Of a stretch of 37,952 nt of DNA, positions 6,773-14,717 are shown in pieces. Numbering within the stretch: the stretch's first letter is position 1; every line of letters begins with the position of its first letter. The notes below the pieces were generated by a model, which was given only the letters and a program-made list of their open reading frames with translations, ran no database searches and was not told where the DNA came from. The translations under genes and the position numbers were made by a program. Origin of the DNA: Acidimicrobiaceae bacterium (GTDB lineage: Bacteria > Actinomycetota > Acidimicrobiia > Acidimicrobiales > Aldehydirespiratoraceae); the NCBI GenBank assembly GCA_009835735.1, contig VXWX01000166.1, positions 1 through 37,952 of the forward strand, read 5' to 3'.

Positions 6773-7564
6773 ATGGCTGTACTGCCTGAGCTTGGGTTGG
6801 TCCGCTCCGGGGACTTGGACGACGTGCTGGCCGCGGTCGACTACGACCATGCGCCCTTCGCCGGCGGCACGGAACTGGTGCCGGCCATGGAGCTGGGTCT
6901 GCGCCGGCCGGCTGCGATCGTGGACCTCAAGCGGGTCGAGGCCTTGAAGGGGATCGAGGTCGATGCCGAGGCCGGCACTGTGACCATCGGGGCGGCCGTC
7001 ACTCACCGGCGGCTGTCGGACCACGCCGGCGTGCGTGAGCACCTGCCCACGCTGGCCGCGGCAGCATCGCGGGTGGGCAACGCCCGGGTGCGCTCCACCG
7101 GCACCGTGGGCGGCAACCTCTGCTTCGCCGAACCCCGCTCCGATCTGGGCTGTGTGCTGCTGGCCCTTGGCGCGACGGCTGAGGTCCGCTCCGCCCACGG
7201 TGCCCGCACCCTCGGCATCGACGAACTGATCGTGGGGGCGTTCGAGACCTCGCTCGAGCCCGACGAGATCCTCGCCACGGTGACCGTGCCCTTCGAGCCG
7301 CCGGGCATGTCGTACTGGAAGCTCCAGAGCTACGAGCGACCCACCCTGGGGGTGGCCCTGGTGGTCACGGAGGACCGGTGGGAGATCACCGTGGGCGCGG
7401 CCACCGAGCGTCCCACCCGCATCGTGCTCGCTGCGGGCGACACCGCCGGGCTGGCGGACTTCGTCGGCGGGCTGGAGTTCAGCGATGACATGACCGGCCC
7501 GCCCGACTACAAGCGATCGGTGCTGCGGGCCTACCTCCAACGGACTCTGGGAGCGGAGCTGTGA
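6773..7564 (+). CDS. Molybdenum hydroxylase FAD-binding subunit (CoxM-like)
   Basis: The 263-residue medium subunit of a xanthine-dehydrogenase/CO-dehydrogenase-family hydroxylase. It carries electrons from the 2Fe-2S subunit to an acceptor through FAD. Family landmarks are FAGGTELVPAM near residue 31, then GAAVTHRRLSDH, and the FAD pyrophosphate-binding block RVGNARVRSTGTVGGNLCFAEPRSD (about 98-122). It ends with the small C-terminal CO_deh_flav_C domain. A good AAGGA site lies 8 bases before ATG 6773. The stop overlaps the start of the 2Fe-2S gene by 4 bases, so subunit synthesis is coupled. Confidence 0.92.
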   Translation: MAVLPELGLVRSGDLDDVLAAVDYDHAPFAGGTELVPAMELGLRRPAAIVDLKRVEALKGIEVDAEAGTVTIGAAVTHRRLSDHAGVREHLPTLAAAASRVGNARVRSTGTVGGNLCFAEPRSDLGCVLLALGATAEVRSAHGARTLGIDELIVGAFETSLEPDEILATVTVPFEPPGMSYWKLQSYERPTLGVALVVTEDRWEITVGAATERPTRIVLAAGDTAGLADFVGGLEFSDDMTGPPDYKRSVLRAYLQRTLGAEL

Positions 7565-8052
7565 CCGCCCCGGCCCCCACCTCGACCGTGGTCCGGTGCC
7601 GCATCAACGGCCGGGACGTCGAGATGCTGGTGCCGGTGCGGCTCACCGTGGCAGAACTGCTGCGGGACCGCCTCGGGCTCACCGGCACCAAGGTCAGCTG
7701 CGAGATGCAGGTGTGCGGGGTGTGCACCGTGCTGGTGGATGGCAACCCGGTCAGCTCCTGCGCCACCCTGGCCTGCGACCTCGACGGCACCGAGGTGCTA
7801 ACCGTCGAGGGCCTGGCCCGGGGTCGGAACCTGCACCCGGTACAGGAGGCCTTCATGGACGCCAACGCCTTGCAGTGCGGCTTCTGTACACCCGGGTTCA
7901 TCATGATGGCCGTCGCCCTGCTGGACGCCCATCCCGACGCTGACCAGGCCGAAGTGAGGGAGTGGATGGACGGCAACCTGTGCCGCTGCACCGGCTACGC
8001 CCCCATCGAGACCGCGGTCACGGTGGCGGCCTCCCGAATGGACGCCCAGTGA
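7561..8052 (+). CDS. Molybdenum hydroxylase 2Fe-2S subunit (CoxS-like)
   Basis: The 163-residue small subunit carrying two [2Fe-2S] clusters. The N-terminal plant-type site is C47, C52, C55 and C67; the C-terminal helical site is C106, C109, C141 and C143 (QCGFCTPG and NLCRCTGY). All eight cysteines of the family are present, so electron transfer from the Mo centre to FAD should be intact. The GTG start at 7561 overlaps the FAD-subunit stop, and its own TGA overlaps the GTG of the large subunit at 8049, giving a tightly coupled M-S-L operon. Confidence 0.95.
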   Translation: MTAPAPTSTVVRCRINGRDVEMLVPVRLTVAELLRDRLGLTGTKVSCEMQVCGVCTVLVDGNPVSSCATLACDLDGTEVLTVEGLARGRNLHPVQEAFMDANALQCGFCTPGFIMMAVALLDAHPDADQAEVREWMDGNLCRCTGYAPIETAVTVAASRMDAQ

Positions 8053-10502
8053 CCAGCCCTCGGAGCGACGCTTGGGAGAAGGTCACCGGCCGGGCCCGCT
8101 ACGCCGTCGACGCGGTCCTCCCGAATATGGCCCACGCCGCGGTGGTCCGCTCCGAGCGGGCCCACGCCTACCTCACCGGCATCGACCGGGCTGAGGCCGA
8201 GGCGGCTCCGGGGGTGATCGCGGTGGTGACCGCCGAGGATCTCGGCGACCTGGGCCGCCGTTTCGGCCACATCGTGCCCGACCACGCCATCCTGGCCGTC
8301 GACAAGGTCCGCTACTACGGCGAGCCGGTGGCGGTGGTGGTGGCCGAGACCCCGCACCAGGCCGCCGACGCCGCCGAGCTGGTGTGGGTCGACTACGACG
8401 ACCTGCCCGCCCTCACCGACGCGGTCACGGCCCTCGCCTCCGACGTTCTCATCCACGAGCAGTCCTACGTCGAGCCGGGCCAGAAGTTCCTGGATGTGGC
8501 TCCGGCCGCCTCCACTGACAACATCGCCCACCGCAACGAGTTGGCCTGGGGCGACGCCGAGGCCGCCCTGGCCGCCGCCGCCACTGTGGTGGAGACCACG
8601 ACGACCTTCCCCCTCGTCTACGGCTACGCCATGGAGACCTACAACGCGCTGGCCGACTGGCAGCCGGGCTCCCTGCACGTGGTGTCCACCGCCCAGCATC
8701 CGCTGATGGTGCGCAGGGAGCTGGCCCGGATGTTCTCGCTGCCGCTGGCCGCGGTGCGTGTGGAGGTGCCCTACATCGGCGGCGGCTACGGCTCGAAGTC
8801 GTACACGAAGCTGGAGCCCCTGGCCGCGGCGGCGTCGTGGGCCGCGGGCCGGCCGGTCAAGGTCACCACCGACGTCGAGGCGGCCATGTACACCACCAGG
8901 GCCGACGGTGCGCTGGTGACGGTGCGCACCGGCTTCGACGCCGATGCCCGGATCTGTGCCCGCGACATCGACATCCGTTTCGACACCGGCGCCTACGCCG
9001 ACAACAGCCCGCTGGTGCTCACCAAGAGCATCAACCGCAGCTTCGGCCCCTACCGGATTCCCAACCTGCGGGTCCGGGGCGTGGCTGCCTACACCAACAC
9101 CTCCCCGGCGTCGTCGTACCGGGGCTTCGGCGCCCCCCAGGCCGCCCTGGCCGGGGAGCTCAACATGGACATGGCCGCCGACCGGCTGGGCATCGATCCG
9201 GTCGAGTTGCGCCGCCGCAACCTGCTGGCCCCCGGCGACACCATCATCGACGGCAAGCGCCCTCTCGACGCCGACCTGGCCGCCGACCTCGATGCCATCG
9301 TGTTCGCTCTCGACCAGCACGCCTTCGAACGGGATGCCGCTGTTCAAGCCGGTGGCGACCAGCACGCCGCTGACCAGCACGACGCCGTCGATGTGGGCAT
9401 CCGCCGTGGCCGGGCCGTGGCTGTGACCGCCAGCGACGCCGGGGCCTCGCCCATCTCTACCGCCCAGGTGCGCATGCACGCCGACGGGTCGGTCACCCTG
9501 CTGGTGAGCAGCACCGAGATGGGTCAGGGCAGCCGCACCGCCCTGGCCCAGATCGCGGCCCGGGAACTGTGCGTGTCGATCGAGGCGGTGGCCGTCGGGC
9601 AGAGCGACACCCGCTTCACCCCGTTCGAGTGGACCACCGGCGCCAGCCGCACCACCACCGTGGTCGGCCTGGCCGTCCAGGCCGCCTGCGCCGACCTGTG
9701 GGACAACCTGCGAGTCAAGGCCGCCGAGTCGGCAGGCGTCCCCGTCGACGACGTGGTCGTTCACGGCGGTCGCGTCCACCTCGCCGCTGAGGTCTCCAAC
9801 ACCGTGAGCGGCTTGGGTGCAGGCGGCGACGTCGTGGGCGAGCACGGGACTGGTTTGGGGGCTGGCGCTGCGGGCGCCCTCGGCGCAGGCGAGCGGGGGA
9901 CGGGTGCGGCTGACGCTGCTCCGGTGGTGAAGGACTCCGGCTCCGGCCTGACGCCGGCCGAGGTGATCCGGCAGTGGTTCGGTGCCGACGCCGGCGAGGT
10001 GGTGGGCGTGGGCGTGGTCCGCCGCGACGGCGCCACCGCGGTCCTGCCCCCGTTCTGGGAGATCGGCGCGGTGGGGGTGGAGGTGTCGGTGGACGTAGCC
10101 ACCGGCGAGGTGACCGTCGAGCATCTGGTCACCGTGGGCGACGTGGGCCATGCGGTGAACCCGGACCTGGTGAAGGGCCAGGACCTGGGCGCGGCCACCC
10201 AGGGTCTGGGCATCGCCCTGTGGGAGGAGATGGTCTACGACGGCGAGCAGCTCACCAACCCCAACCTGGTCGAGTACCGGGTGCCCCGCCTGCGCGACAC
10301 TCCCCGCCGCATCACGTCGGTGCTGGCCGAGCGGGGTGACGGGGCCGGCCCCTACGGCGCCAAGGGCGCCGGCGAGGGCGCCCTCAACCCGGTCCCGGCC
10401 GCGGTGGCCGCCGCAGTGGGCCGGGCCGTGGGCGTCTGGCCGACCGAGCTGCCGCTGACCCCGCCCAGGGTCTGGTCGCTCCTCCAGCAGGCCCAGCAAT
10501 AG
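8049..10502 (+). CDS. Molybdenum hydroxylase large (Mo-cofactor) subunit, xanthine-dehydrogenase family
   Basis: An 817-residue catalytic subunit that hydroxylates a substrate carbon with water. The start is the GTG at 8049 overlapping the previous stop; the frame stays open upstream but without family similarity. The N-terminal domain begins AWEKVTGRARYAVDA, and Mo-site blocks include GGGYGSKSYTKLEP, SYRGFGAPQ (near 356), TEMGQGSRTALAQI and the catalytic-Glu loop GAKGAGEGALNP (near 770). SYRGFG differs from the AYRCSFR loop with the Mo/Cu-bridging Cys of true CO dehydrogenase, so the substrate is more likely an N-heterocycle or aldehyde. An unusual Gly/Ala-rich insert of about 50 residues (about 578-629, bases 9780-9935) interrupts the second half. 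Accessory genes for cofactor sulfuration are not seen here. Confidence 0.92.
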   Translation: MTSPRSDAWEKVTGRARYAVDAVLPNMAHAAVVRSERAHAYLTGIDRAEAEAAPGVIAVVTAEDLGDLGRRFGHIVPDHAILAVDKVRYYGEPVAVVVAETPHQAADAAELVWVDYDDLPALTDAVTALASDVLIHEQSYVEPGQKFLDVAPAASTDNIAHRNELAWGDAEAALAAAATVVETTTTFPLVYGYAMETYNALADWQPGSLHVVSTAQHPLMVRRELARMFSLPLAAVRVEVPYIGGGYGSKSYTKLEPLAAAASWAAGRPVKVTTDVEAAMYTTRADGALVTVRTGFDADARICARDIDIRFDTGAYADNSPLVLTKSINRSFGPYRIPNLRVRGVAAYTNTSPASSYRGFGAPQAALAGELNMDMAADRLGIDPVELRRRNLLAPGDTIIDGKRPLDADLAADLDAIVFALDQHAFERDAAVQAGGDQHAADQHDAVDVGIRRGRAVAVTASDAGASPISTAQVRMHADGSVTLLVSSTEMGQGSRTALAQIAARELCVSIEAVAVGQSDTRFTPFEWTTGASRTTTVVGLAVQAACADLWDNLRVKAAESAGVPVDDVVVHGGRVHLAAEVSNTVSGLGAGGDVVGEHGTGLGAGAAGALGAGERGTGAADAAPVVKDSGSGLTPAEVIRQWFGADAGEVVGVGVVRRDGATAVLPPFWEIGAVGVEVSVDVATGEVTVEHLVTVGDVGHAVNPDLVKGQDLGAATQGLGIALWEEMVYDGEQLTNPNLVEYRVPRLRDTPRRITSVLAERGDGAGPYGAKGAGEGALNPVPAAVAAAVGRAVGVWPTELPLTPPRVWSLLQQAQQ

Positions 10503-10525
10503 CCGTACGAGACAACCCCAGAAAT

Positions 10526-10568
10526 CTCGGGTTGTAAATGTGGACTATGTCCGCAAGATCGCGCCGAG
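10526..10568. repeat. 43-bp palindromic intergenic element, copy 1
   Basis: CTCGGGTTG opens and CGCCGAG closes the unit. A wider perfect 14-bp inverted repeat, CCCAGAAATCTCGG at 10517-10530 with its complement at 10564-10577, encloses it. Copy 2 follows with a 70-base period. The pair fills the gap between the convergent molybdenum hydroxylase and GNAT genes. No T-run follows, so it is not a classical terminator. Confidence 0.8.
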
Positions 10569-10595
10569 ATTTCTGGGCGTCTGCCCCGCAGAGTT

Positions 10596-10638
10596 CTCGG
10601 GTTGTAAATGTGGACTATGTCCGCAGAATCGCGCCGAG
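10596..10638. repeat. 43-bp palindromic intergenic element, copy 2
   Basis: Nearly identical to copy 1 from 10525-10584 (here 10595-10654); the two differ by a swap in AAGATC/AGAATC. It ends directly at the stop codon of the GNAT gene. Confidence 0.8.
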
Positions 10639-10653
10639 ATTTCTGGGCGTCTG

Positions 10654-11781
10654 CTAGCTGGCGTCCTCGTCGAGCAGGGTTAGGGCGGCGTCGAGGTACT
10701 GCTCGGCGGCTTGGGTCATGCGGATCAGCCCGTAGCCGTCGAGCACGGCCCGCTTGAGACGCTCGGGGCTGGCCCGGCGCAGCGCGGCCTGCTGTATCAC
10801 GCCGGCCACCGCGTGGACGGGCTGGTCGCCGGCCCCGGTGCGGCCCAGCAGTTCGCGTCGCTTGTGCCCCACCAGTTCGGCGATCTCGTTGAGCGGCACC
10901 TCGTACAGCGAGCGCTCACCCAGTTCCCGCACCACCACCGCCGACGTCCCGGCCAGCCGAAGCACCTGCTGGACCCCGCTGCCACCATCGAGCTCGTCGA
11001 CGTCCACCTGGCCCCGCAGCGTCAGCCGTCCGAGCGCCTGCTCCATAGGGGCCCGGGCCCGCTGGGTGACCTTGGACGATCCCGCCCCCCGGATGTAGAG
11101 CCGGTAGGCCCGGTCGGCGGTCATCGGCCCCTCAGCGCTAACGATCTCCAGCAGGTGGGTGGCGACCTGCGACGCCGGAGCGGTCCGAGGATCGGGCAGC
11201 CCGTCTCCCTGCCACGCCGTGTACGGCCTAGGCCCGGCTGCCGGATCGTACGTGAGGGCTGGCATCCCGCCTTCGGCGTCGCCCGGACCGGCTACCCCGG
11301 CCCGATCGGCGGCCGCGTCGGCCGTCTCCGTCCCGCCCGGAACGGGCTGCAGCTCCATCCACCCTTCCGGCCCGGGCGGCTCGGTGAACCCGAACGACCG
11401 GTACAGCTCGTGCGCATCGCCGGTCTTCAGCAGCAGCCGCTTGATCCCGGCTACCGCCGGGTGTTCGCAGGCCGCGGCCACCACCGCCCGGCCCAGTCCC
11501 AGACCCCGGTGTTCGGCCAGCACGTACACGTCGGTGAGCCACCCGAACGTCGCCCGGTCGGTCACGATCCGGGCGCCGCCCACCATCGACCCATCGGGCC
11601 CGTAAACCCCCAGCACCACGCTGTTGGCCGCGCCCTCCGTGGTCTGCTCCCGGGTGCGCCCGGTCGCCCAGTAGCCCTCGACCTCTAGGAAGTCGTGCAT
11701 GGCGTCGGCATCGAACCGCGCCGGATCGTCGGAGATCACATACTCCCCGCACCGCCGCTCGAGTCCAACACCCCCGCTCAC
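10654..11781 (-). CDS. GNAT acetyltransferase fused to a C-terminal winged-helix-like region
   Basis: A 375-residue two-part protein. Residues about 5-140 form a GNAT N-acetyltransferase with the acetyl-CoA loop VLAEHRGLGLGRAVVAAA and the typical ending LYRSFGFTEP. After a linker, residues about 190-375 contain ASQVATHLLEIVSAEGPMT and a following helical block that resembles the DUF3320-like winged-helix module found at the ends of some helicase and nuclease proteins; this is my reading and is less certain. I chose GTG 11781 because TAGCGT lies exactly 7 bases upstream (11794-11789), giving a leaderless start; the longer open frame would run into the opposite-strand RCC1 gene. It is convergent with the molybdenum hydroxylase operon. 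The acceptor substrate is unknown. Confidence 0.75.
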   Translation of the reverse strand: MSGGVGLERRCGEYVISDDPARFDADAMHDFLEVEGYWATGRTREQTTEGAANSVVLGVYGPDGSMVGGARIVTDRATFGWLTDVYVLAEHRGLGLGRAVVAAACEHPAVAGIKRLLLKTGDAHELYRSFGFTEPPGPEGWMELQPVPGGTETADAAADRAGVAGPGDAEGGMPALTYDPAAGPRPYTAWQGDGLPDPRTAPASQVATHLLEIVSAEGPMTADRAYRLYIRGAGSSKVTQRARAPMEQALGRLTLRGQVDVDELDGGSGVQQVLRLAGTSAVVVRELGERSLYEVPLNEIAELVGHKRRELLGRTGAGDQPVHAVAGVIQQAALRRASPERLKRAVLDGYGLIRMTQAAEQYLDAALTLLDEDAS

Positions 11782-11923
11782 GCGGCAGACGCTACCCCTT
11801 GCAATAGGTGCCGCTGCATGGCAAACGCCCGCCGGTTGGCTGGCCCCATTCCTCGTGCGCTCAACCGTGGCACCGCGTAGTGTCTCGCGTGCGGGCTCAT
11901 TCCGGAGTCGGAGGCGTGGCTGT

Positions 11924-13015
11924 ATGACCAGGCCCAGTATTCGGCAGGTATCGGCCGTGTTGGCGGTGGCGACGTTCTTGTCCGCGGCTTGCGGTGGCGA
12001 CGAAGCGACGCCCGCCAGCTCGGACGCTGCGTCCCAAGCGCCTGCAACCAGCACGGGCGCGCCCGAACCGGTAGAGCCGGCGACGGAGGCGCCCACGACC
12101 ACGGCGCCGCCCACGACGACAACTCTCCCCGAATCGCCGCCACCCTCGGAGCGCGAGATCGTGTCGGCGGGCGATTGGCACTCTTGCGGGGTTCGGGTCG
12201 ACGGAACCGTCACATGCTGGGGATCCAACGAGTTCTTGTTCTTCGACGAAGCCGACAACTCCGGCTGGGACTACGCCGGCAACCTGGATGTGCCGCCGGG
12301 GCAGTTCCTCTCGGTCTCGGCCGGCGCCTTGCACACGTGTGGTCTGCGTCCCGGCCTGACCGTCTCCTGCTGGGGAGTGGACCATTCCGGGGAATCCGAT
12401 CCGCCACCGGGCCAGTTCCGGGCAGTGTCGGCGGGCCGTAGCCACTCGTGCGGTCTGCGTACCGACCGGACCATCGCCTGCTGGGGATGGGGCGACAAGG
12501 GACAGACCGATCCGCCACCGGGCGAGTTCCGGGCGGTGTCTGCCGGCGGTGGCCACTCGTGCGGTCTGCGTACCGACGGGACCATCGCCTGCTGGGGATT
12601 GGGCGACAAGGGGCAGACCGATGCGCCCGAGGGCCAGTTCCTGGCGGTGGCTGCGGGCAGCATCTATTCGTGTGGGGTGCGTGTCGAACATACGGTCGTC
12701 TGCTGGGGCTTCGACAACGGCGGAGTCCTGGATACCCCAGACGACCCGCTCCTGTCAGTGGCCACGGGCAACAGCCATGTGTGCGGCGTCCGCGCTGATC
12801 AGACACTCACATGCTGGGGATTGAGCGACTACCACGACTTGGCGTCCGACAGCTGGGTGGAAGTCGGGAAGCTGGACGTCCCGGCCGGCCAGTTCCTCTC
12901 GGTAGCCGCCGGAGAGTACCACTCGTGCGGGCTGCGGGTCGATGGCACGGTCGCATGCTGGGGACTGAACATTGAGGGGCAGGCCGACGCACCCGCCGGC
13001 TTGTTCGGCCCCTAG
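11924..13015 (+). CDS. RCC1-repeat (seven-bladed propeller) exported protein, probable lipoprotein
   Basis: A 363-residue secreted beta-propeller. Residues 1-23 are a signal peptide ending in LSAAC, a slightly non-standard lipobox, so lipid anchoring is likely but not certain. A Thr/Pro/Ala-rich linker (about 25-75) would span the cell wall. Seven repeats follow, each with the signature SCGLRTDGTIACWG or a variant, giving a pair of cysteines per blade that could form disulfides outside the cell. Two neighbouring blades (about 12440-12510 and 12560-12630) are almost identical in DNA, showing recent duplication. The ATG at 11924 follows GGAGG with 9-base spacing; the open frame extends upstream, but that part overlaps the divergent GNAT gene. 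The ligand is unknown. Confidence 0.82.
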   Translation: MTRPSIRQVSAVLAVATFLSAACGGDEATPASSDAASQAPATSTGAPEPVEPATEAPTTTAPPTTTTLPESPPPSEREIVSAGDWHSCGVRVDGTVTCWGSNEFLFFDEADNSGWDYAGNLDVPPGQFLSVSAGALHTCGLRPGLTVSCWGVDHSGESDPPPGQFRAVSAGRSHSCGLRTDRTIACWGWGDKGQTDPPPGEFRAVSAGGGHSCGLRTDGTIACWGLGDKGQTDAPEGQFLAVAAGSIYSCGVRVEHTVVCWGFDNGGVLDTPDDPLLSVATGNSHVCGVRADQTLTCWGLSDYHDLASDSWVEVGKLDVPAGQFLSVAAGEYHSCGLRVDGTVACWGLNIEGQADAPAGLFGP

Positions 13016-13150
13016 CCGGCCCGCCCGTGTCCCGCATGCCTGGAGCGAGAGACTTGGTAGTCTCGAACCGGGTAAGCGGGCCGATTTGGCCGTAGTTCGG
13101 CGCGACCGTCTGCACACCAGCCCCGGCTGACGGCGACCCGCCGCGAGAAT

Positions 13151-13193
13151 CTCGGGTTGGTTTTGTGGATCCAGTGCTCAGAACCAACCCGAG
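13151..13193. repeat. 43-bp palindromic intergenic element, copy 3
   Basis: Perfect 13-bp arms (TCTCGGGTTGGTT at 13150-13162 and its complement at 13182-13194) enclose a 19-base loop that begins TTGTGGAT. It lies between the convergent RCC1 and phosphorylase genes, where it could act as a two-way transcript boundary. Confidence 0.85.
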
Positions 13194-13227
13194 AAAATGG
13201 TTGGACGGCTGCCGGGTGGACGGCCGG

Positions 13228-14052
13228 CTACAGCGTCGGCAGTAGCTCGTCGAAGAGGGCGCTGAAGCGTTCGGAGGCGGCGGCTGCGGTCTCGATGACT
13301 TCGGTGTGCGACAGGGGCTGGTCGGAGATGCCGGCCGCCAGGTTGGTGCACAGAGAGATGCCCAGCACCTGGGCGCCCATGTGGCGGGCGGCGGTGGCCT
13401 CGGGCACCGTCGACATGCCGACCATGGAGCCGCCCAGCGCCTGGGCCAGGCGGATCTCGGCCGGGGTCTCGAACATCGGGCCGTGGAACCAGAAGTACAC
13501 GCCCTCGCGGAGTGTCTGCCCCAGCCGGGCCGCGGCCGCATGGGCTTTGGCCTGGAGTTCGGGCGTGTACACGTCGGTCATGTCGGTGAAGCGGGGTCCG
13601 AGGCGCTCGTCGTTGGGGCCGGCCAGCACGCTGATCCCGGCCAGGTTCACGTGGTCGGTGATTATGGCCAGGTCGCCGGCGGCCATGCCCTCGCCGCAGG
13701 CGCCGGCCGCGTTGGTGAGCACCACCACCCGGCATCCGGCCGTGATGGCGGTCCGCACCGCGAACGTGATCGACTCGGGGTCGTGGCCCTCGTAGGCGTG
13801 GGCCCGCCCCGACAGCAGCAGCACCCGGTTGTCGCCCATCTGCGCCGAGTAGGCGGTGCCGGCGTGGCCGATGGCGGTGGGGATGGGGAACCCGGGAAGG
13901 TCCCGGTACGACACCGCCACCTTGTCGCCGATCCGGTCGGGGTAGCCGCCCAGCCCCGACCCCAGCACCACGCACACGTCGTGCCGCTCGCACCCGGTCC
14001 GCTCGGCCAGCACTCCGGCCGTCTGATGCAGCCGCTCATACAGATCACTCAT
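13228..14052 (-). CDS. Purine-nucleoside / methylthioinosine-type phosphorylase
   Basis: A 274-residue trimeric-type nucleoside phosphorylase that splits a purine nucleoside with phosphate. Family blocks are VLGSGLGGYPDRI (phosphate site), GRAHAYEGH, VVLTNAAGACGEGM, and GPMFETPAEIR followed by GGSMVGMSTVPEATAA. The base-site segment reads SHTEVIE, as in bacterial PNPs that prefer 6-oxopurines. A strong AGGAGGAG lies 3 bases before ATG 14052. Its neighbours are a deaminase-like amidohydrolase and MtnA, so a role as methylthioinosine phosphorylase, or a dual PNP/MTI enzyme, is likely. Plain inosine/guanosine salvage (PunA) remains possible. Confidence 0.88.
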   Translation of the reverse strand: MSDLYERLHQTAGVLAERTGCERHDVCVVLGSGLGGYPDRIGDKVAVSYRDLPGFPIPTAIGHAGTAYSAQMGDNRVLLLSGRAHAYEGHDPESITFAVRTAITAGCRVVVLTNAAGACGEGMAAGDLAIITDHVNLAGISVLAGPNDERLGPRFTDMTDVYTPELQAKAHAAAARLGQTLREGVYFWFHGPMFETPAEIRLAQALGGSMVGMSTVPEATAARHMGAQVLGISLCTNLAAGISDQPLSHTEVIETAAAASERFSALFDELLPTL

Positions 14053-14127
14053 GCGCTCCTCCTCTTGCCGGCAGTGACTAACACGTAGGACGGGTCAGGA
14101 CACCGCCGTCCCCTACCAGGTCGGCGG

Positions 14128-14580
14128 TCACGGTGTGCTCCGGGTGAAGCGGGCGATGTCGGCGGCTGCTTCGGGGTAGGCCGCCGTCAGTTCGCGGCGG
14201 TCGCCCAGTTCGAAGCCGTCGGGGTCGTAGGGGGGAGCGAGCGTGGCTCCGGTGAGCGACCAGTCGCCGGTAGTGGTCGCGGCCATCCAGACCCCGGCGG
14301 GCACGGCCACCATCGGCCGCTGGCCGGAGCCCAGATCGTCGCCCAGCATCGGCCGGCTCACCGCTCCACCCGGTTCCAGCAGCAGCATCTCGACCGGAGC
14401 GCCCGCGTAGTGGTGCCACAGTTCCGGTCCGGGCAGCCGGTGCAGCGCCGAGAAGTCGCCCGGCCTCATCAAGTAGTAGATGGCCGACGACTTCTCGTCG
14501 CGCCAGGTGAGGGCCAGCATCCCGCCCTCGTCCTCCAAGGGCTCCAACCCCAACAGCTCGATCACCTCGTCGGCATTCAT
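14128..14580 (-). CDS. Cupin-fold protein (DUF985-like)
   Basis: A 150-residue single-domain cupin. The opening VIELLGLEPLEDEGG, then SAIYYLMRPGDFSALHRL, LWHHYAGAPVEMLLL and VPAGVWMAA match the DUF985 group, whose biochemical role is mostly unassigned. H64 and the HH pair in LWHHYAG could bind a metal. The ATG at 14580 overlaps the TGA of a 46-codon micro-ORF, which in turn overlaps the amidohydrolase stop, so this gene is probably translated by coupling from the deaminase. The phosphorylase gene follows 75 bases later with its own ribosome site. It is not obviously the acireductone dioxygenase MtnD, whose metal motif differs. Confidence 0.75.
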   Translation of the reverse strand: MNADEVIELLGLEPLEDEGGMLALTWRDEKSSAIYYLMRPGDFSALHRLPGPELWHHYAGAPVEMLLLEPGGAVSRPMLGDDLGSGQRPMVAVPAGVWMAATTTGDWSLTGATLAPPYDPDGFELGDRRELTAAYPEAAADIARFTRSTP

Positions 14581-14717
14581 GGCGCGGTTCCGGTCAGTGT
14601 CCGGGTCTGGGCCTGGGCCGCGGCCACCGTCGCCGGGTCGGCGGTCACGGGCGGGGCTCCCGCCAGTCTCCGGGTCCGGGCCTCGGCTTCGGCCACTGCT
14701 TCGGGATCGGCCTTCAC
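14577..14717 (-). CDS. 46-codon coupled micro-ORF made of two repeats of the deaminase tail
   Basis: A GTG at 14717 overlaps the amidohydrolase TGA, and its TGA (14579-14577) overlaps the cupin ATG. The 46 residues are two 23-residue units (VKADPEAVAEAEARTRRLAG and VTADPATVAAAQAQTRTLTG, each plus three residues), both similar to the amidohydrolase C-terminus AEAVAEAQARARRLTGARP. So this frame is either a tiny coupled gene or the former end of the amidohydrolase, cut off by a one-base loss (GCCCGGCC against GCCCCGCCC). It would form a short amphipathic helix. Confidence 0.5.
   Translation of the reverse strand: MKADPEAVAEAEARTRRLAGAPPVTADPATVAAAQAQTRTLTGTAP

Noticed and set aside
8049-10502. 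Aerobic carbon monoxide dehydrogenase (CoxL form I)
   Set aside because: The active-site loop reads SYRGFGAPQ and lacks the Cys that bridges Mo and Cu in true CoxL.
10517-10654. Possible CRISPR array
   Set aside because: Only two units, each with its own palindrome and nearly identical throughout, no unique spacers and no cas genes. They belong to the dispersed 43-bp family.
12180-13000. Repeated DNA suggesting a mobile or CRISPR-like array
   Set aside because: The period and sequence are explained by RCC1 blades in one open frame.
14128-14580. Acireductone dioxygenase MtnD, suggested by the salvage context
   Set aside because: The cupin follows the DUF985 pattern and lacks the MtnD metal-binding motif order.
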